Shown here piece after piece: positions 18,701-26,932 of a stretch of DNA of 64,000 bases. This stretch comes from Parapusillimonas sp013416435. Lineage in GTDB: Bacteria > Pseudomonadota > Gammaproteobacteria > Burkholderiales > Burkholderiaceae_B. The translations under genes were made by a program, and so were the position numbers. The notes beneath the pieces are model-generated. The model was not told where the DNA came from. It ran no database searches and saw only the letters and a list, made by a program, of their open reading frames with translations. Position 1 is the first letter of the stretch. Each line of letters begins with the position of its first letter. The stretch lies in contig NZ_CP197474.1 in the NCBI RefSeq assembly GCF_052180245.1, positions 868,001 to 932,000 of the forward strand, read 5' to 3'.

Positions 18701-18842
18701 CGGCGGGCTGAGCCTGGGCACGGTGCTCACGCTGTTCGTCGTGCCGGTGGCCTACACCCTCATCGCCGGGGCCGTGAAGCCCAAGGCATCGCAGGCCCTG
18801 GCGGGCGACGTGGCGCCATCGCTGGAAACCCGCGAGGCCTGA
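15756..18842 (+). CDS. RND multidrug efflux transporter, inner-membrane pump
   Basis: 1028 residues with the internal duplication of AcrB-type pumps: TM1 near residue 12 (FATVLSLIIVLIGLIS), TM2-6 at about 340-500, TM7 near 530 and TM8-12 at about 860-1010, with two large periplasmic loops. The proton-relay aspartates are present in GLVVDDAIVVLENI in TM4. It exports hydrophobic compounds by proton antiport with the adjacent adaptor. The substrate is not predictable, and no TolC partner or local repressor is encoded beside it. Confidence 0.95.
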   Translation: MVLSEICIKRPVFATVLSLIIVLIGLISYDRLTVREYPAIDEPVVSVVTVYKGASPEVVESQVTKPLEDQLAGMEGVDVMTSRSRSERSLINVKFDLARDPDAAAADVRDKVSRARRFLPDEIDEPIISKVEADSTPIVYIGVTTGNYSQMEASDYINRYVKTRLSVLPGAAEIRVFGEQLPSMRIYIDRAKLAAYGLTVQDVESALRQQNVLIPAGRIESRQREFSVVASTDLQTVEQFRNVVIATVKSYPVRMSDVADVQIGPLDDRVMARFNGQLSLTIGVTKQSTANPLDLSKAVRNEIELINENLPGGMKLNVSYDSSIFIQESINSVYHTVAEAIILVVLVIFFFLRSVRASIIPIVTIPVSLIGAFGIMYAFGFSINTLTLLAMVLAIGLVVDDAIVVLENIFRHIEEGKTRLEAAFLGAKEIGFAVIAMTLTLVTVYAPLAFATGRTGRLFIEFALTLAGAVLVSGFVALTLTPMMCSTLLRHQSGHGALYTFVENILEGMTNAYRRGLARALRHRVIVLLLGLAVALGSVVLFKTVKSELAPIEDRGVVFGVVSGPEGSTIDYSLNSIRKIEDLYSAVPEASGNQSIIGFPTVVDSMAILRLKHWNERERSQQEIARELQPEFAKLPGVRAFPTNPPSLGQRATSKPVDFVVMSQVSYPEMDKMVGEFIAKLRDYPGLQNIDTDLRLNTPELRVDVQRDKLADVGVDVGEVGRTLESMLGGRQVTRFRDSGEQYDVIVQVKKADRADPTDISDIYVRTADGSMVQMSNFLSVAETVSPQSLNHFNRLRAVKVQASIAPGYALGEVLEHMNTVARDVFPPTVQLDLDGQSREFRDSSGGIYLVFMMALAFIYLVLAAQFESWRNPLIIMFSVPLSMTGALLALWLTGGTLSIYSQIGLITLVGLITKHGILIVEFATQLRADGMGKLEAVTEASVLRLRPILMTTGAMVLGVLPLAYATGAGAESRQQIGWVLVGGLSLGTVLTLFVVPVAYTLIAGAVKPKASQALAGDVAPSLETREA

Positions 18843-18894
18843 GGCCGGCGAATCGCCGGTCCGGGCCGCGGGCAATGAATGAAACAGGATTTAT

Positions 18895-19608
18895 ATGCGT
18901 CAAATAGTGCTTGATACGGAAACCACCGGCCTGGATCCCGTCCAGGGCCACCGTATCGTCGAACTCGCTTGTGTCGAGATGGATAATCGCAGCCTGACCG
19001 GGCGCCATCTCCATTTGTATTTGAACCCGGACCGCGACAGCGACCCCGAGGCGCTGGCCGTGCACGGCCTGACGACCGAGTTCCTGTCGGCTCATCCGCG
19101 CTTCGAAGAAGTGGCGCATCAACTGGTCGACTATGTGAAAGATGCCGAAGTCATCATTCACAACGCCGCATTCGACGTCAAGTTCCTGAACGCGGAACTT
19201 GCCCGCTGTGGCCTGCCGGTTTTCGAATCCCTGTGCGGTAAGATCACCGATTCCCTGCTGCACGCGCGCGAATTGCATCCCGGCAAGCGCAACAGCCTGG
19301 ACGCCCTCTGCGAGCGCTACGGCATTTCCAACGCGCATCGCACGCTGCACGGCGCATTGCTGGACTCTGAACTGCTGGCCGATGTCTGGCTGGCCATGAC
19401 GCGCGGCCAGGACACCTTGTTGATGGATTTCAACGAAGAAACCAGCGGCGGCGGCCTGGGCATGCGCATCGAGCGCTTCGACGCATCCGTGCTCAAGGTG
19501 GTCGAGGCCAGCGCGGAAGAATTACAGCTGCACGAAGCATACCTGGCCGACCTCGACAAAGCGGCAGGCCAGCCCTGCGTCTGGCGAGGCGCCGAAGCCC
19601 AGGCCTAG
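18895..19608 (+). CDS. dnaQ: DNA polymerase III epsilon subunit (3'-5' proofreading exonuclease)
   Basis: 237 residues. DEDDh exonuclease motifs are complete: LDTETTGLDP (D7, E9), HNAAFDVKFLN, and HRTLHGALLDSELLADV with the catalytic His and Asp. The C-terminal tail would bind the alpha subunit. It removes mispaired 3' nucleotides during replication. It lies 52 bp after the RND pump. The G of its TAG stop is the first base of a palindrome unit. Confidence 0.95.
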   Translation: MRQIVLDTETTGLDPVQGHRIVELACVEMDNRSLTGRHLHLYLNPDRDSDPEALAVHGLTTEFLSAHPRFEEVAHQLVDYVKDAEVIIHNAAFDVKFLNAELARCGLPVFESLCGKITDSLLHARELHPGKRNSLDALCERYGISNAHRTLHGALLDSELLADVWLAMTRGQDTLLMDFNEETSGGGLGMRIERFDASVLKVVEASAEELQLHEAYLADLDKAAGQPCVWRGAEAQA

Positions 19609-19737
19609 GGTCAGACCCCGCGGGGTCTGGCCCTTTCTCGGATTTGCCGGGGTCAGACCCCACAGGGGTCTGACCCCACGACCGGCCATTCCCTAGAACG
19701 GATTTGCGGGGTCAGACCCCGTACGGGGTCTGACCCC
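19608..19737. repeat. Palindrome array C: three units
   Basis: Units at 19608-19633 (short, GC-only centre), 19649-19677 and 19708-19737 (canonical GTAC centre). Start spacings are 41 and 59 bp, and the heptamer GATTTGC/GATTTGCC precedes units 2 and 3. The array bridges the convergent dnaQ and livF-like genes, starting in the dnaQ stop codon and ending 4 bp before the other stop. Confidence 0.95.
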
Positions 19738-19741
19738 ATCC

Positions 19742-20476
19742 CTAAAACGTAATCCCCAGCCATTCCTTGACCTGGGCGTGAAGATCGCCTTGGAAGTCTT
19801 CCGGGGCGCCGGATGCGGTGATTTCCCCGAGGCTGAGCACATAGATGTGGTCGGACATCGCCACGACCCGCCGCACGTTGTGATCGACCAGCAGGATGCC
19901 CATGCCGGTAGCGGCAAATGCCCTGATCCATTGGAACACTTCCATCGCCACTTTCGGCGCAAGCCCGATGCTGGGTTCATCGATCAGGCAGACCCGGGGC
20001 TGGACCATGTAGGCCTTGGCGAATTCCAGTGATTTTTGCTGGCCGCCCGACAGGTCGCCCGCCTGCGATCGGAGCTTTTCGCGCAGCACGGGAAATTTCT
20101 GCAGCGTGTCTTCCAGGCGGCCGGCCATGCTGTCGCCGTACCGCGCGCGGCGGCCCTGCAGTGGAAGGAGCAGGTTTTCTTCCACCGTGAGATAGGGAAA
20201 GAGGCTGGATTCCTGCGGTATGTACCAAAGCCCGTCATCGATCAAGGTGTGGGGTTCGCGCCCGGAGATGTCCTGCCCTTGCAGGCGGATGGTGCCGGAC
20301 TTTGGTTTCAGGAAGCCGTAGATGGTCTTGAACAGCGTGGACTTGCCGGCACCGTTCAGGCCGATGAGGCCGCTGATATGCCCCTGCCGGATGGTCAGCG
20401 AGACATTGCGCAGCACGTCGATGTCGCCCATGTAGCCCGACGTGACGCCATCCAGTTCAAGCGCCGCGTCAGACAT
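19742..20476 (-). CDS. Branched-chain amino acid/amide ABC transporter ATP-binding protein (LivF-like)
   Basis: 244 residues from the ATG at 20476, preceded by GAGGAG. Walker A is GLNGAGKST, the signature is LSGGQQKSLEFA, Walker B is RVCLIDEPSIGL, and VDHNVRRV holds the switch His. It is the LivF-type subunit of a hydrophobic amino acid uptake transporter. The start overlaps the livG-like gene by 8 bp. Last gene of the transporter operon. The KSLE in place of the common RMLA after the signature resembles urea/amide-type members. Confidence 0.9.
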   Translation of the reverse strand: MSDAALELDGVTSGYMGDIDVLRNVSLTIRQGHISGLIGLNGAGKSTLFKTIYGFLKPKSGTIRLQGQDISGREPHTLIDDGLWYIPQESSLFPYLTVEENLLLPLQGRRARYGDSMAGRLEDTLQKFPVLREKLRSQAGDLSGGQQKSLEFAKAYMVQPRVCLIDEPSIGLAPKVAMEVFQWIRAFAATGMGILLVDHNVRRVVAMSDHIYVLSLGEITASGAPEDFQGDLHAQVKEWLGITF

Positions 20477-21203
20477 GGCTTTGCTCCTCGGTTTCTTCAC
20501 CCAGATAGGCCTCGATGACGGCCGGCGATTGCAGGACGTCGTGTGTCTTGCCTTCCGCCAGCACTTTGCCGGCATTCATGCAGACGGATCTGGGACACAG
20601 GTCGACAACCACCGGCATGTCGTGGCTGACCAGGACGAAGGTCTGGCCGGCAGCATTGCGCCGGCGGATGAACTCCGACATGGTTTCCTTCATGATGGGG
20701 TGGACAGCGGCAAAAGGTTCGTCGAGCAGGGCGATGCGGGGCGGGACCATGAAGCAGGCGCCGAATTCCAGCAGTTTGCGCTGCCCGCCCGAAAGCTGGC
20801 CCGCATCCAGGTACATCACATGTGTGAGCTTCAGTTCTTCCAGCAGCCGCTCGGCGCGTTCCTGGGCGTCGGATTCGTTCAGGCCCAGGGCGAGACCGCA
20901 CACCATGAGGTTGTCGAACGCACTCATGCGATTGAAGACCCGTGTCATCTGGAACATGCGCAGCACGCCCAGGCGTGTCAGTTGGGTAGGGTTGAGCCCC
21001 AGCACGTTTTTACCATCCAGTGTCACCGAGCCGGCATCCGCCGGCAGATGGCCCGAGAGAACGTTCAGTAAAGTGGTCTTGCCGGAACCATTGGGTCCGA
21101 TCAGCCCAAGCAGCTCGCCTTGATGGACGTCCATGCTTGCGCCATCCACGGCGCGCAGGCCGCCGAACCGCTTTTCTATGCCTTGAATCTGCATCAGTGC
21201 CAT
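20469..21203 (-). CDS. Branched-chain amino acid/amide ABC transporter ATP-binding protein (LivG-like)
   Basis: 244 residues. The ATG at 21203 overlaps the TGA of the permease gene by one base (TGATG), showing translational coupling. Walker A GPNGSGKTTLLN, signature LSGGQRKLLEFG, Walker B RIALLDEPFAAV and the LivG-type RMFQMTRVF Q-loop region are present. It pairs with the LivF-like subunit to power import through the LivH/LivM channel. Confidence 0.9.
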   Translation of the reverse strand: MALMQIQGIEKRFGGLRAVDGASMDVHQGELLGLIGPNGSGKTTLLNVLSGHLPADAGSVTLDGKNVLGLNPTQLTRLGVLRMFQMTRVFNRMSAFDNLMVCGLALGLNESDAQERAERLLEELKLTHVMYLDAGQLSGGQRKLLEFGACFMVPPRIALLDEPFAAVHPIMKETMSEFIRRRNAAGQTFVLVSHDMPVVVDLCPRSVCMNAGKVLAEGKTHDVLQSPAVIEAYLGEETEEQSHV

Positions 21204-22174
21204 CAGACTGTTTTCCTTTGCGTTGCGGTATGGCGGCCCAGGAAGCGGCGCAGCAGGCCCCACAGGCCTTCCCGGAAAAAGCGCGCGAAGATGATCACGA
21301 GCAGGGAGAAGACGATCATTTGTATGCCGCCCACATCGCGCAGAATCTCGGAGGCGGTGTAGACGAGCATGGCACCGATGAGCGGCCCCACAAGCGTGCC
21401 CATGCCGCCGATGACCACCATGGCGATGACCAGGCCGGTTTGCGCAATCAGACCCAGCTCCGGACTGACCAGCCGGGCGAATGTGCCGTACAGGCCGCCC
21501 GCGAACCCGCAAATGGCGCAGCTGATCAGGAAGGCCAGGGTCTTGTAGCGCACAACGTCGATGCCCCTGCTGGCCGCACCGATTTCGTCGTCTCGTATGG
21601 CTTGCAGGAAGCGGCCCGCCGGCAGGCGCAACACGTAGTAGACGATAGCCACCGCCAGTACCAGCGCGCCCAGGAAAATGTAGTAATAGGCCAGCCGGTC
21701 GTCGGTCAAGCTGGGCACGTTCAGCCCTTGGTCGCCACGCGTGAAGTCGATGGAGTTGTAGATGACCAAGCGCAGGATTTCCGCGAAGGACAAGGTGGTG
21801 AGTGCAAGATAGGCGCCCGACAGGCGCAGCACGATGCGCCCGAGCACCAGGCCGACCAGCCCCGGAATCACGATGGCCATGGGCAAGCCGACCCATAGCG
21901 GTGCGTTCAGATGGTGGGCGAACAGGCCGGTGGCGTAGCCGCCCAGCATGGCGAATGCCGCCGGCGCCAGCGAGAACTGGCCCGTGTAGCCGGCCAGCAG
22001 GTTCCAGCCGCAGGCCATCATTGCGAAGTACATGCTGACGATGAGCACGCCCAGCCAGTAGGTTGAATGCACGACGAGCGGCAGCGCGGCCAGCACCGCC
22101 AGCACGAGCAGGCTGAGCAGCAGTTCGCTGCGCAGCTTGCTGGAATGCAGATTGGGATGTCTAGGAGACGGCAT
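21203..22174 (-). CDS. Branched-chain amino acid/amide ABC transporter permease (LivM-like)
   Basis: 323 residues with 8-9 hydrophobic helices. The LivM hallmarks are GWNLLAGYTGQFSLAPAAFAMLGGYA in the first third (given here as one landmark region), FAEILRLVIYN in the middle and GGMGTLVGPLIGA towards the end. It forms one half of the inner-membrane channel. 62 bp separate it from the LivH-like gene upstream. Confidence 0.92.
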   Translation of the reverse strand: MPSPRHPNLHSSKLRSELLLSLLVLAVLAALPLVVHSTYWLGVLIVSMYFAMMACGWNLLAGYTGQFSLAPAAFAMLGGYATGLFAHHLNAPLWVGLPMAIVIPGLVGLVLGRIVLRLSGAYLALTTLSFAEILRLVIYNSIDFTRGDQGLNVPSLTDDRLAYYYIFLGALVLAVAIVYYVLRLPAGRFLQAIRDDEIGAASRGIDVVRYKTLAFLISCAICGFAGGLYGTFARLVSPELGLIAQTGLVIAMVVIGGMGTLVGPLIGAMLVYTASEILRDVGGIQMIVFSLLVIIFARFFREGLWGLLRRFLGRHTATQRKTV

Positions 22175-22236
22175 GGCTTGGGACCCGTTAACGTTGAAAG
22201 AAAGGCAGCTTGCGGCCTGTTGTCGTTGGCGGGGCT

Positions 22237-23127
22237 TCAGACCTCGCGCGCGCGTTCACCGAACAAGCCTTGCGGACGGAACAGCAGAATCAATATGAGC
22301 AGCACCAGTCCGTAGGTGTCGCGGTAGTCGTAGGACAAATACACTGCGGCGAAGCTTTCCATCACGCCCAGCAGCAGCGCGGCAAGTATGCTTCCGGGTA
22401 TGGATCCCATGCCGCCGATGACGACGATGACGTAGGACTTGACCGCCGGAAATACGCCGACGTCGGGCGACGGGTTGATGACCGGTGCGAGCAGGGCGCC
22501 TGCGATGGCGGCCAGTACGCCTGAAGCCATGAACACGATGCTGCTGGCGCGTGCCGTATTGATGCCGGCAATGGATGCACCCAGGCGGTTCTGCGCCACG
22601 GCCTGGATCTGGCGGCCCCAGATGGAGCGCTTGATGAACAAAGCCAGGGCAACGATCAGCGCAATGGCCATGGCCGCGGTGATCAGCTTCTGGCCGCTCA
22701 TCATGAAAGGCCCGAGGCTCATGCGGGTGACGTCGGACAGCGCGGGGCCGCGCATCGGGTAGGGGCCGATGACTTTGTCGAAAAGATTGATCAGCAGCAG
22801 CGACAGGCCGAAGGTGACGACCACGGCGTATTCGTCCTTCATCAGGCCCCATGAGCCATAGCCGCTATACAGCGGCCGCATCAGCCAGCGTTCCGTGAGC
22901 CAGCCGATGGCGGCACCGGCCAGCGCGGCGACCGGCAGGGCGAGCCAAGGCGACACGCCCAGGCCCAGAGCGATGAGCGTATAGGTATAGGCGCCCACCA
23001 TATAGAACTCGCCATGGGCGAAGTTCACGACTTTCAGGATGCCGAAAATCATGGCCAGTCCTACCGCCATCAAGGCGTAGTACAAGCCGATGATCAGACC
23101 GTTGACGAAAAGATCGAGCGCCAGCAC
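22237..23127 (-). CDS. Branched-chain amino acid/amide ABC transporter permease (LivH-like)
   Basis: 296 residues from a GTG at 23127 with GGAG 7 bp upstream; an in-frame start further up would add an uncharacteristic 14-residue leader. Seven or eight hydrophobic helices. LivH landmarks are GLIIGLYYALMAVGLAMIFG, VNFAHGEFYMVGAY and VVIGGMGSIPGSILAALLLG. It is the partner of the LivM-like permease. Confidence 0.92.
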   Translation of the reverse strand: MLALDLFVNGLIIGLYYALMAVGLAMIFGILKVVNFAHGEFYMVGAYTYTLIALGLGVSPWLALPVAALAGAAIGWLTERWLMRPLYSGYGSWGLMKDEYAVVVTFGLSLLLINLFDKVIGPYPMRGPALSDVTRMSLGPFMMSGQKLITAAMAIALIVALALFIKRSIWGRQIQAVAQNRLGASIAGINTARASSIVFMASGVLAAIAGALLAPVINPSPDVGVFPAVKSYVIVVIGGMGSIPGSILAALLLGVMESFAAVYLSYDYRDTYGLVLLILILLFRPQGLFGERAREV

Positions 23128-23199
23128 AGGGAGTCTCCGGAAAACCGGGGCGGACTGCCGCCCCGGCAAAGACTACGATCGGAACATGGATGGACTGCG

Positions 23200-24417
23200 T
23201 TACTTGGAAGGCTTGACCAGCAGGTCGGTTTGCAGCTGTTGGCCGGTGGCCTGGATGAGCGTGGTCTTGCTCAAGGGCTGATCGACTTCAGTCAGTTGGT
23301 AAGTGACATAGGGAATGTCGACCCATTGCTGATAGGTGTAGCCGGGCTCTTGAGAGAAGCGGAATTTGCCCCGCACGCCTTCGTACTCCATATCCTGGAG
23401 GGCCTTGATGATGGCCTGGCTGTCGGTCGACTTGGCCATTTCGATGGCCCGCACGATTTGCAGCACGGAGTCCGCGCCCTGGAAGATGAGCCGGTTCGGC
23501 TCATGCTTGGCTTGTTCCTGATAGGTCTTGGCGATGGTCTGGCCGATTTCGGGCATGGGCATCTTGGGATGGTACAGGCCGAACGCCAGCATGTATTTGC
23601 CCGCCTCCTTCACGTTTTGCCAGAAGTCGGGATAGTCGGCGATGCCGGCGCCATCGTAGAACCAGGTTTTGGCGCTGGGCGCGATACCCTGCTCGTACAA
23701 CTGGTTCATGAGGATGTAGGCAGCGGGCGGCAGCATGATGTTGACGACCATTTCGGGCGGACTGGCACGCAGCGGCAGCACGGCGGGCGTGAAATCCTTG
23801 CCAGCGCGGTCCAGCGCAATGTATTTGTACTTGGTCTGCGGAGCCACCTTTTCCATGAACTGGCCGAGAATCTTGGCCTGGCCGATGCCGTAGTCGGTGT
23901 TCTCGGCGAACACGACGACGTCTTTCACCTTCATGGCGGCAATGGTTTCGGCCATGGCGGAAGAAACACGCGTGTTGTAGTTGCCGGGGTTGAAGACCTC
24001 GGGATAGCCTTTGGTGCGCACGTCGTCCGACCAGCAGTTGGTATTGACGTAAGGAATCTTGTAGCGATGGGCGACTTCGATTTCCGCCAGGCACACGGAG
24101 CTTTGGTGGCCGCCGGTGATGGCCACCACCTTGTCGCGGGAAATCAGTTTCTCGGCCGCCGCCCGGCCTTTTTCGGGGATGCCCTGATTGTCTTCATACA
24201 CCACCTTCAACGGCCGGCCCAGGACGCCGCCTTTGTCGTTGACCATTTTCACGATCAGTTCGGCGCCATCCTTGACCTGCGTACCCTGCACGACGGAGCC
24301 CGGTGGCGACTGGGCGATGCTTACGCCGATGACGATGGGTTCGGCGGCCTGCGCCGTCGAGAGCATTCCAGCCAGTGTCGCGGCAACCGCCGCCATCGAA
24401 AAACGAAGCTGTCTCAT
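23200..24417 (-). CDS. Branched-chain amino acid/amide ABC transporter substrate-binding protein
   Basis: 405 residues with a signal peptide cut near TAQA-AEP (residue 25). Type I periplasmic binding fold: IVIGVSIAQSPPGSVVQG at the start, VYEDNQGIPEKGRAAAEKLI, then the ligand-site region GGHQSSVCLAEIEVAHRYKIP. It catches the ligand for the Liv-type transporter encoded downstream. The neighbouring amidase suggests an amide or acyl-amide ligand rather than a free amino acid, but the ligand is not known. Confidence 0.9.
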   Translation of the reverse strand: MRQLRFSMAAVAATLAGMLSTAQAAEPIVIGVSIAQSPPGSVVQGTQVKDGAELIVKMVNDKGGVLGRPLKVVYEDNQGIPEKGRAAAEKLISRDKVVAITGGHQSSVCLAEIEVAHRYKIPYVNTNCWSDDVRTKGYPEVFNPGNYNTRVSSAMAETIAAMKVKDVVVFAENTDYGIGQAKILGQFMEKVAPQTKYKYIALDRAGKDFTPAVLPLRASPPEMVVNIMLPPAAYILMNQLYEQGIAPSAKTWFYDGAGIADYPDFWQNVKEAGKYMLAFGLYHPKMPMPEIGQTIAKTYQEQAKHEPNRLIFQGADSVLQIVRAIEMAKSTDSQAIIKALQDMEYEGVRGKFRFSQEPGYTYQQWVDIPYVTYQLTEVDQPLSKTTLIQATGQQLQTDLLVKPSK

Positions 24418-24450
24418 GGGAACTCCTCCTGTTGTCGAAAGGTGCCGCTT

Positions 24451-26010
24451 TTATTGATATGAGTCTTTCAGCAGTAATTCGGCGCGTGCAGCCACGGCGA
24501 GCAGCCGCCAGTCGTGGTTATGCAGCGCAGCCAGTTGCAAGCCCACGGGCAGGCCGTTGTCGCCGGTGCCGCAAGGCAGGCTGATGGCGGGCATGCCCGT
24601 GAGATTGAAGGGTAGCGTCAGGCTGGTGACCGCCGCATGCAAAGGCATCCGGGTGTCGCCCACCTGCAAGGATTTGGCGCCGTTGGGCGGTGCGGTGGTG
24701 CGCAAAGTGGGGGTGAGCAGAATATCGATACCCTGCATGGCCGACTGGAAATTCTGTGCCAGCGACTTGCGGGCGCCTTGGGCACGCGTATACCAGATGG
24801 CGGGAAACAGCTGACCGATTTCCAGCCGCACCCGGACGTCTTCGCCCAGCGAGTCCGGCCGTGCCAGCAGCCGTTCCCAGTGGATGGCCGTGGCTTCGCT
24901 GCACAGCGTGGCGAACTGCAGGGCGGACGCGTCCTGTACGCCGGGAATATCGATATGCACGAGTTCGGCGCCATCGGCCTTCAGCCGTGCGATGGCTGCA
25001 TCCATGGCGCGGCTTACGTCCGCGGCCAAGGGTTCGAAGAAATAGCGGCGCGGTATGCCCACGCGCACGCCCTGGAGATCCGCAAGGCGCTCGGGCACCT
25101 GAGCCGGGAGGCCGGCCATGACGGAAAACAGCAGGGCGGAGTCATCGACCGATTGCGTGATGGGACCGAGGTGATCGAGCGTAGGGCCGAGATCCATGGC
25201 GCCCTGGCGGGAAATGGCGTCGTAAGTGGGCTTGAAGCCCACCACGCCGCAGCATGCAGCGGGAATCCGGATGGAGCCCGCGGTGTCCGTGCCGACCGCG
25301 GCCCGCACGATACCCGCCGCGACGGCCGCTGCGGAGCCCCCGCTGGATCCCCCGGGAATATGGTCCGCGCTGCGCGGATTCACCACTGCGGAAAAATGCG
25401 GGTTGACACTGGTAATACCGTAGGCAAGTTCATGGAGATTTGTCGTGCCCACGATGATGGCGCCCGCCGACCGCAGGCGCTGGACGGCGACCGCGTCGGT
25501 GGCCTCTGCCCCGGTGGTTGGGCCGCCCGAGCCGCCGGTAAGATGGAACCCGCGCACCGACATCAAGTCCTTTACCGCGACGGGGACGGCAAGCAAAGGC
25601 ACCTGAAGGCCATCCTGGAAGCGCTCCCGGGCGGCCTGGGCCTGTTCGGCGATTTGCGTTTCGCCGGCCAGTTCAATGAAAGCGTGCAGGTTGGAATGCG
25701 CTTGGGCGGACCGCAGGGCCAGTTGTGCGGGGGTCTGTATGCCGCCGGGCTCGCGCCTGGCCGCCTCGGCGATGGCGGCGATGCCTTGGGCATCGCCTTG
25801 CGGCGCGATTCCTTTCGGGCGGACATCCACAGCCGGGGCTTGATACTGAGCCCCGCCGGCTTCGGAGAGCGCATCCAGGCATTGCAGTTCGGGAATATTC
25901 AGTTGCAGGCGATCGAGCCAGGCCTGGCGCCTGTCCGGGAAGGGATAGCGAGTCAAGATCGCCTGATGGTCCGCGATCTGGGCGAAGCGCTGGATAATAT
26001 CTGGCAACAC
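24451..26010 (-). CDS. Amidase signature family hydrolase
   Basis: 519 residues. The amidase-signature triad is complete: K147 (VAVKDLMSV), S222 (PGGSSGGSAAAV) and nucleophile S246 (TDTAGSIRIP). Residues 1-85 form an extra N-terminal helical part not seen in short amidases. It probably hydrolyses the amide imported by the adjoining transporter. First gene of the amidase-binding protein-LivHMGF operon, with 33 bp to the binding protein gene. An operator-like palindrome lies 52 bp upstream of its start. Confidence 0.92.
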   Translation of the reverse strand: MLPDIIQRFAQIADHQAILTRYPFPDRRQAWLDRLQLNIPELQCLDALSEAGGAQYQAPAVDVRPKGIAPQGDAQGIAAIAEAARREPGGIQTPAQLALRSAQAHSNLHAFIELAGETQIAEQAQAARERFQDGLQVPLLAVPVAVKDLMSVRGFHLTGGSGGPTTGAEATDAVAVQRLRSAGAIIVGTTNLHELAYGITSVNPHFSAVVNPRSADHIPGGSSGGSAAAVAAGIVRAAVGTDTAGSIRIPAACCGVVGFKPTYDAISRQGAMDLGPTLDHLGPITQSVDDSALLFSVMAGLPAQVPERLADLQGVRVGIPRRYFFEPLAADVSRAMDAAIARLKADGAELVHIDIPGVQDASALQFATLCSEATAIHWERLLARPDSLGEDVRVRLEIGQLFPAIWYTRAQGARKSLAQNFQSAMQGIDILLTPTLRTTAPPNGAKSLQVGDTRMPLHAAVTSLTLPFNLTGMPAISLPCGTGDNGLPVGLQLAALHNHDWRLLAVAARAELLLKDSYQ

Positions 26011-26061
26011 AGACTGCCCCCTCCTTGGAAGATCTTATTGGACATCTGGTATTCTGGCCTG

Positions 26062-26076
26062 ACTGGTATGACCAGT
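26062..26076. promoter_or_regulatory. GntR/FadR-type operator between amidase operon and gntR
   Basis: ACTGGT and ACCAGT flank ATG, a perfect 15-bp dyad containing TGGT-N3-ACCA, the pattern bound by FadR-subfamily GntR regulators. A half site (CTGGT) lies just upstream at 26046-26050. It sits between the divergent amidase (start 26010) and regulator (start 26132) genes, so it could control both. Confidence 0.75.
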
Positions 26077-26131
26077 TGATGCCATAATGCACAGGCTTGC
26101 TTAAGCTGTCAACATATTGGTGCCCATTACC

Positions 26132-26851
26132 ATGTCGAAATCGCCCGTCACCGTCGTCAAGAACATTGCCCAGCAACTGCAGGCGCGCATACGAAGCAAG
26201 GAATGGGCCGCTATGGGAAAACTTCCCGGACAGCGCCAGCTTGCAGAAGAAATGGGCGTCAGCCGGGCATCGCTGCGCGAGGCGATCACCATGCTGGAGG
26301 GCCTGGGACTGCTGCGCAGCGAGGCCGGGCGCGGCGTATTCATTGCCGAGCCGGGCGAAGCCGGCCTGGGCAGCGCCTACGGCCGCTGGCCTTTCCACGG
26401 GCGTTACGCCTTGCGCGATGTCTATCTGGTGCGGGCACAATTGGAAGAGCTCGCCGCCATGCTCGCCGCAAGCGTCATTACCGAATCGGGGCTGGAAAGA
26501 TTGCGAGAAACCGTCAGGCATATGCAGGCTGCCGCCGACGTCGGCGACCTGGTTTCCATGGCCGAAGGCGACCATGCTTTTCATGCCTGTCTATTCGAAC
26601 TGGCGGGCAGCCCGCTGCTGCTGGACATTCTGGCGGGCATTGAAGACGTCGTGGAAGGCAGCCGGCAAGTGGCATTCGCCAACCCCGCCCGGGTGAATGA
26701 GCCGATACATGAGCACATGCAGGTAATCGAAGCCTTGGCCACGGGGTCGCCCCAGAAAGCCGGCCTGGCGATGCGCGGTCATTTGAATAATGTTGCTGAC
26801 CGGTCGGGTGTGCGGCTGGGGGCGAAGAAGGCCGTAGCGGATAAGGCATAG
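26132..26851 (+). CDS. GntR/FadR (FCD) family transcriptional regulator
   Basis: 239 residues from the ATG at 26132; an upstream in-frame TTG adds five residues without better support. The N-terminal winged helix has LPGQRQLAEEMGVSRASLREAI and LEGLGLLRSEAGRGVFI. The FCD effector domain follows, with the His/Asp metal ligands expected in EGDHAFHACLFELAG and HEHMQVIEAL. It is the likely local repressor of the divergent amidase-transporter operon through the palindrome at 26062, with an amide or its product as effector. Confidence 0.92.
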   Translation: MSKSPVTVVKNIAQQLQARIRSKEWAAMGKLPGQRQLAEEMGVSRASLREAITMLEGLGLLRSEAGRGVFIAEPGEAGLGSAYGRWPFHGRYALRDVYLVRAQLEELAAMLAASVITESGLERLRETVRHMQAAADVGDLVSMAEGDHAFHACLFELAGSPLLLDILAGIEDVVEGSRQVAFANPARVNEPIHEHMQVIEALATGSPQKAGLAMRGHLNNVADRSGVRLGAKKAVADKA

Positions 26852-26885
26852 AAGGAATGGGCAGCGCGGTGTAGCGCGTTTATGC

Positions 26886-26891
26886 TAGAAT
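26886..26891 (+). promoter_or_regulatory. Possible -10 element for tRNA-Val
   Basis: TAGAAT preceded by TGC gives an extended -10, about 40 bp upstream of the tRNA. No good -35 is seen. Confidence 0.35.
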
Positions 26892-26932
26892 GTCGACCTT
26901 CATCCCCGCAGCCAGCTATTCAGCAGGCGATC

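Noticed and set aside
23014..24462. 482-codon open frame opposite the Liv binding protein
   Set aside because: Composition typical of antisense to a high-GC gene, and the opposite strand has a clear binding protein with signal peptide.
24637..26079. 480-codon open frame opposite the amidase
   Set aside because: The opposite strand holds a complete amidase-signature triad; this frame has no family pattern.
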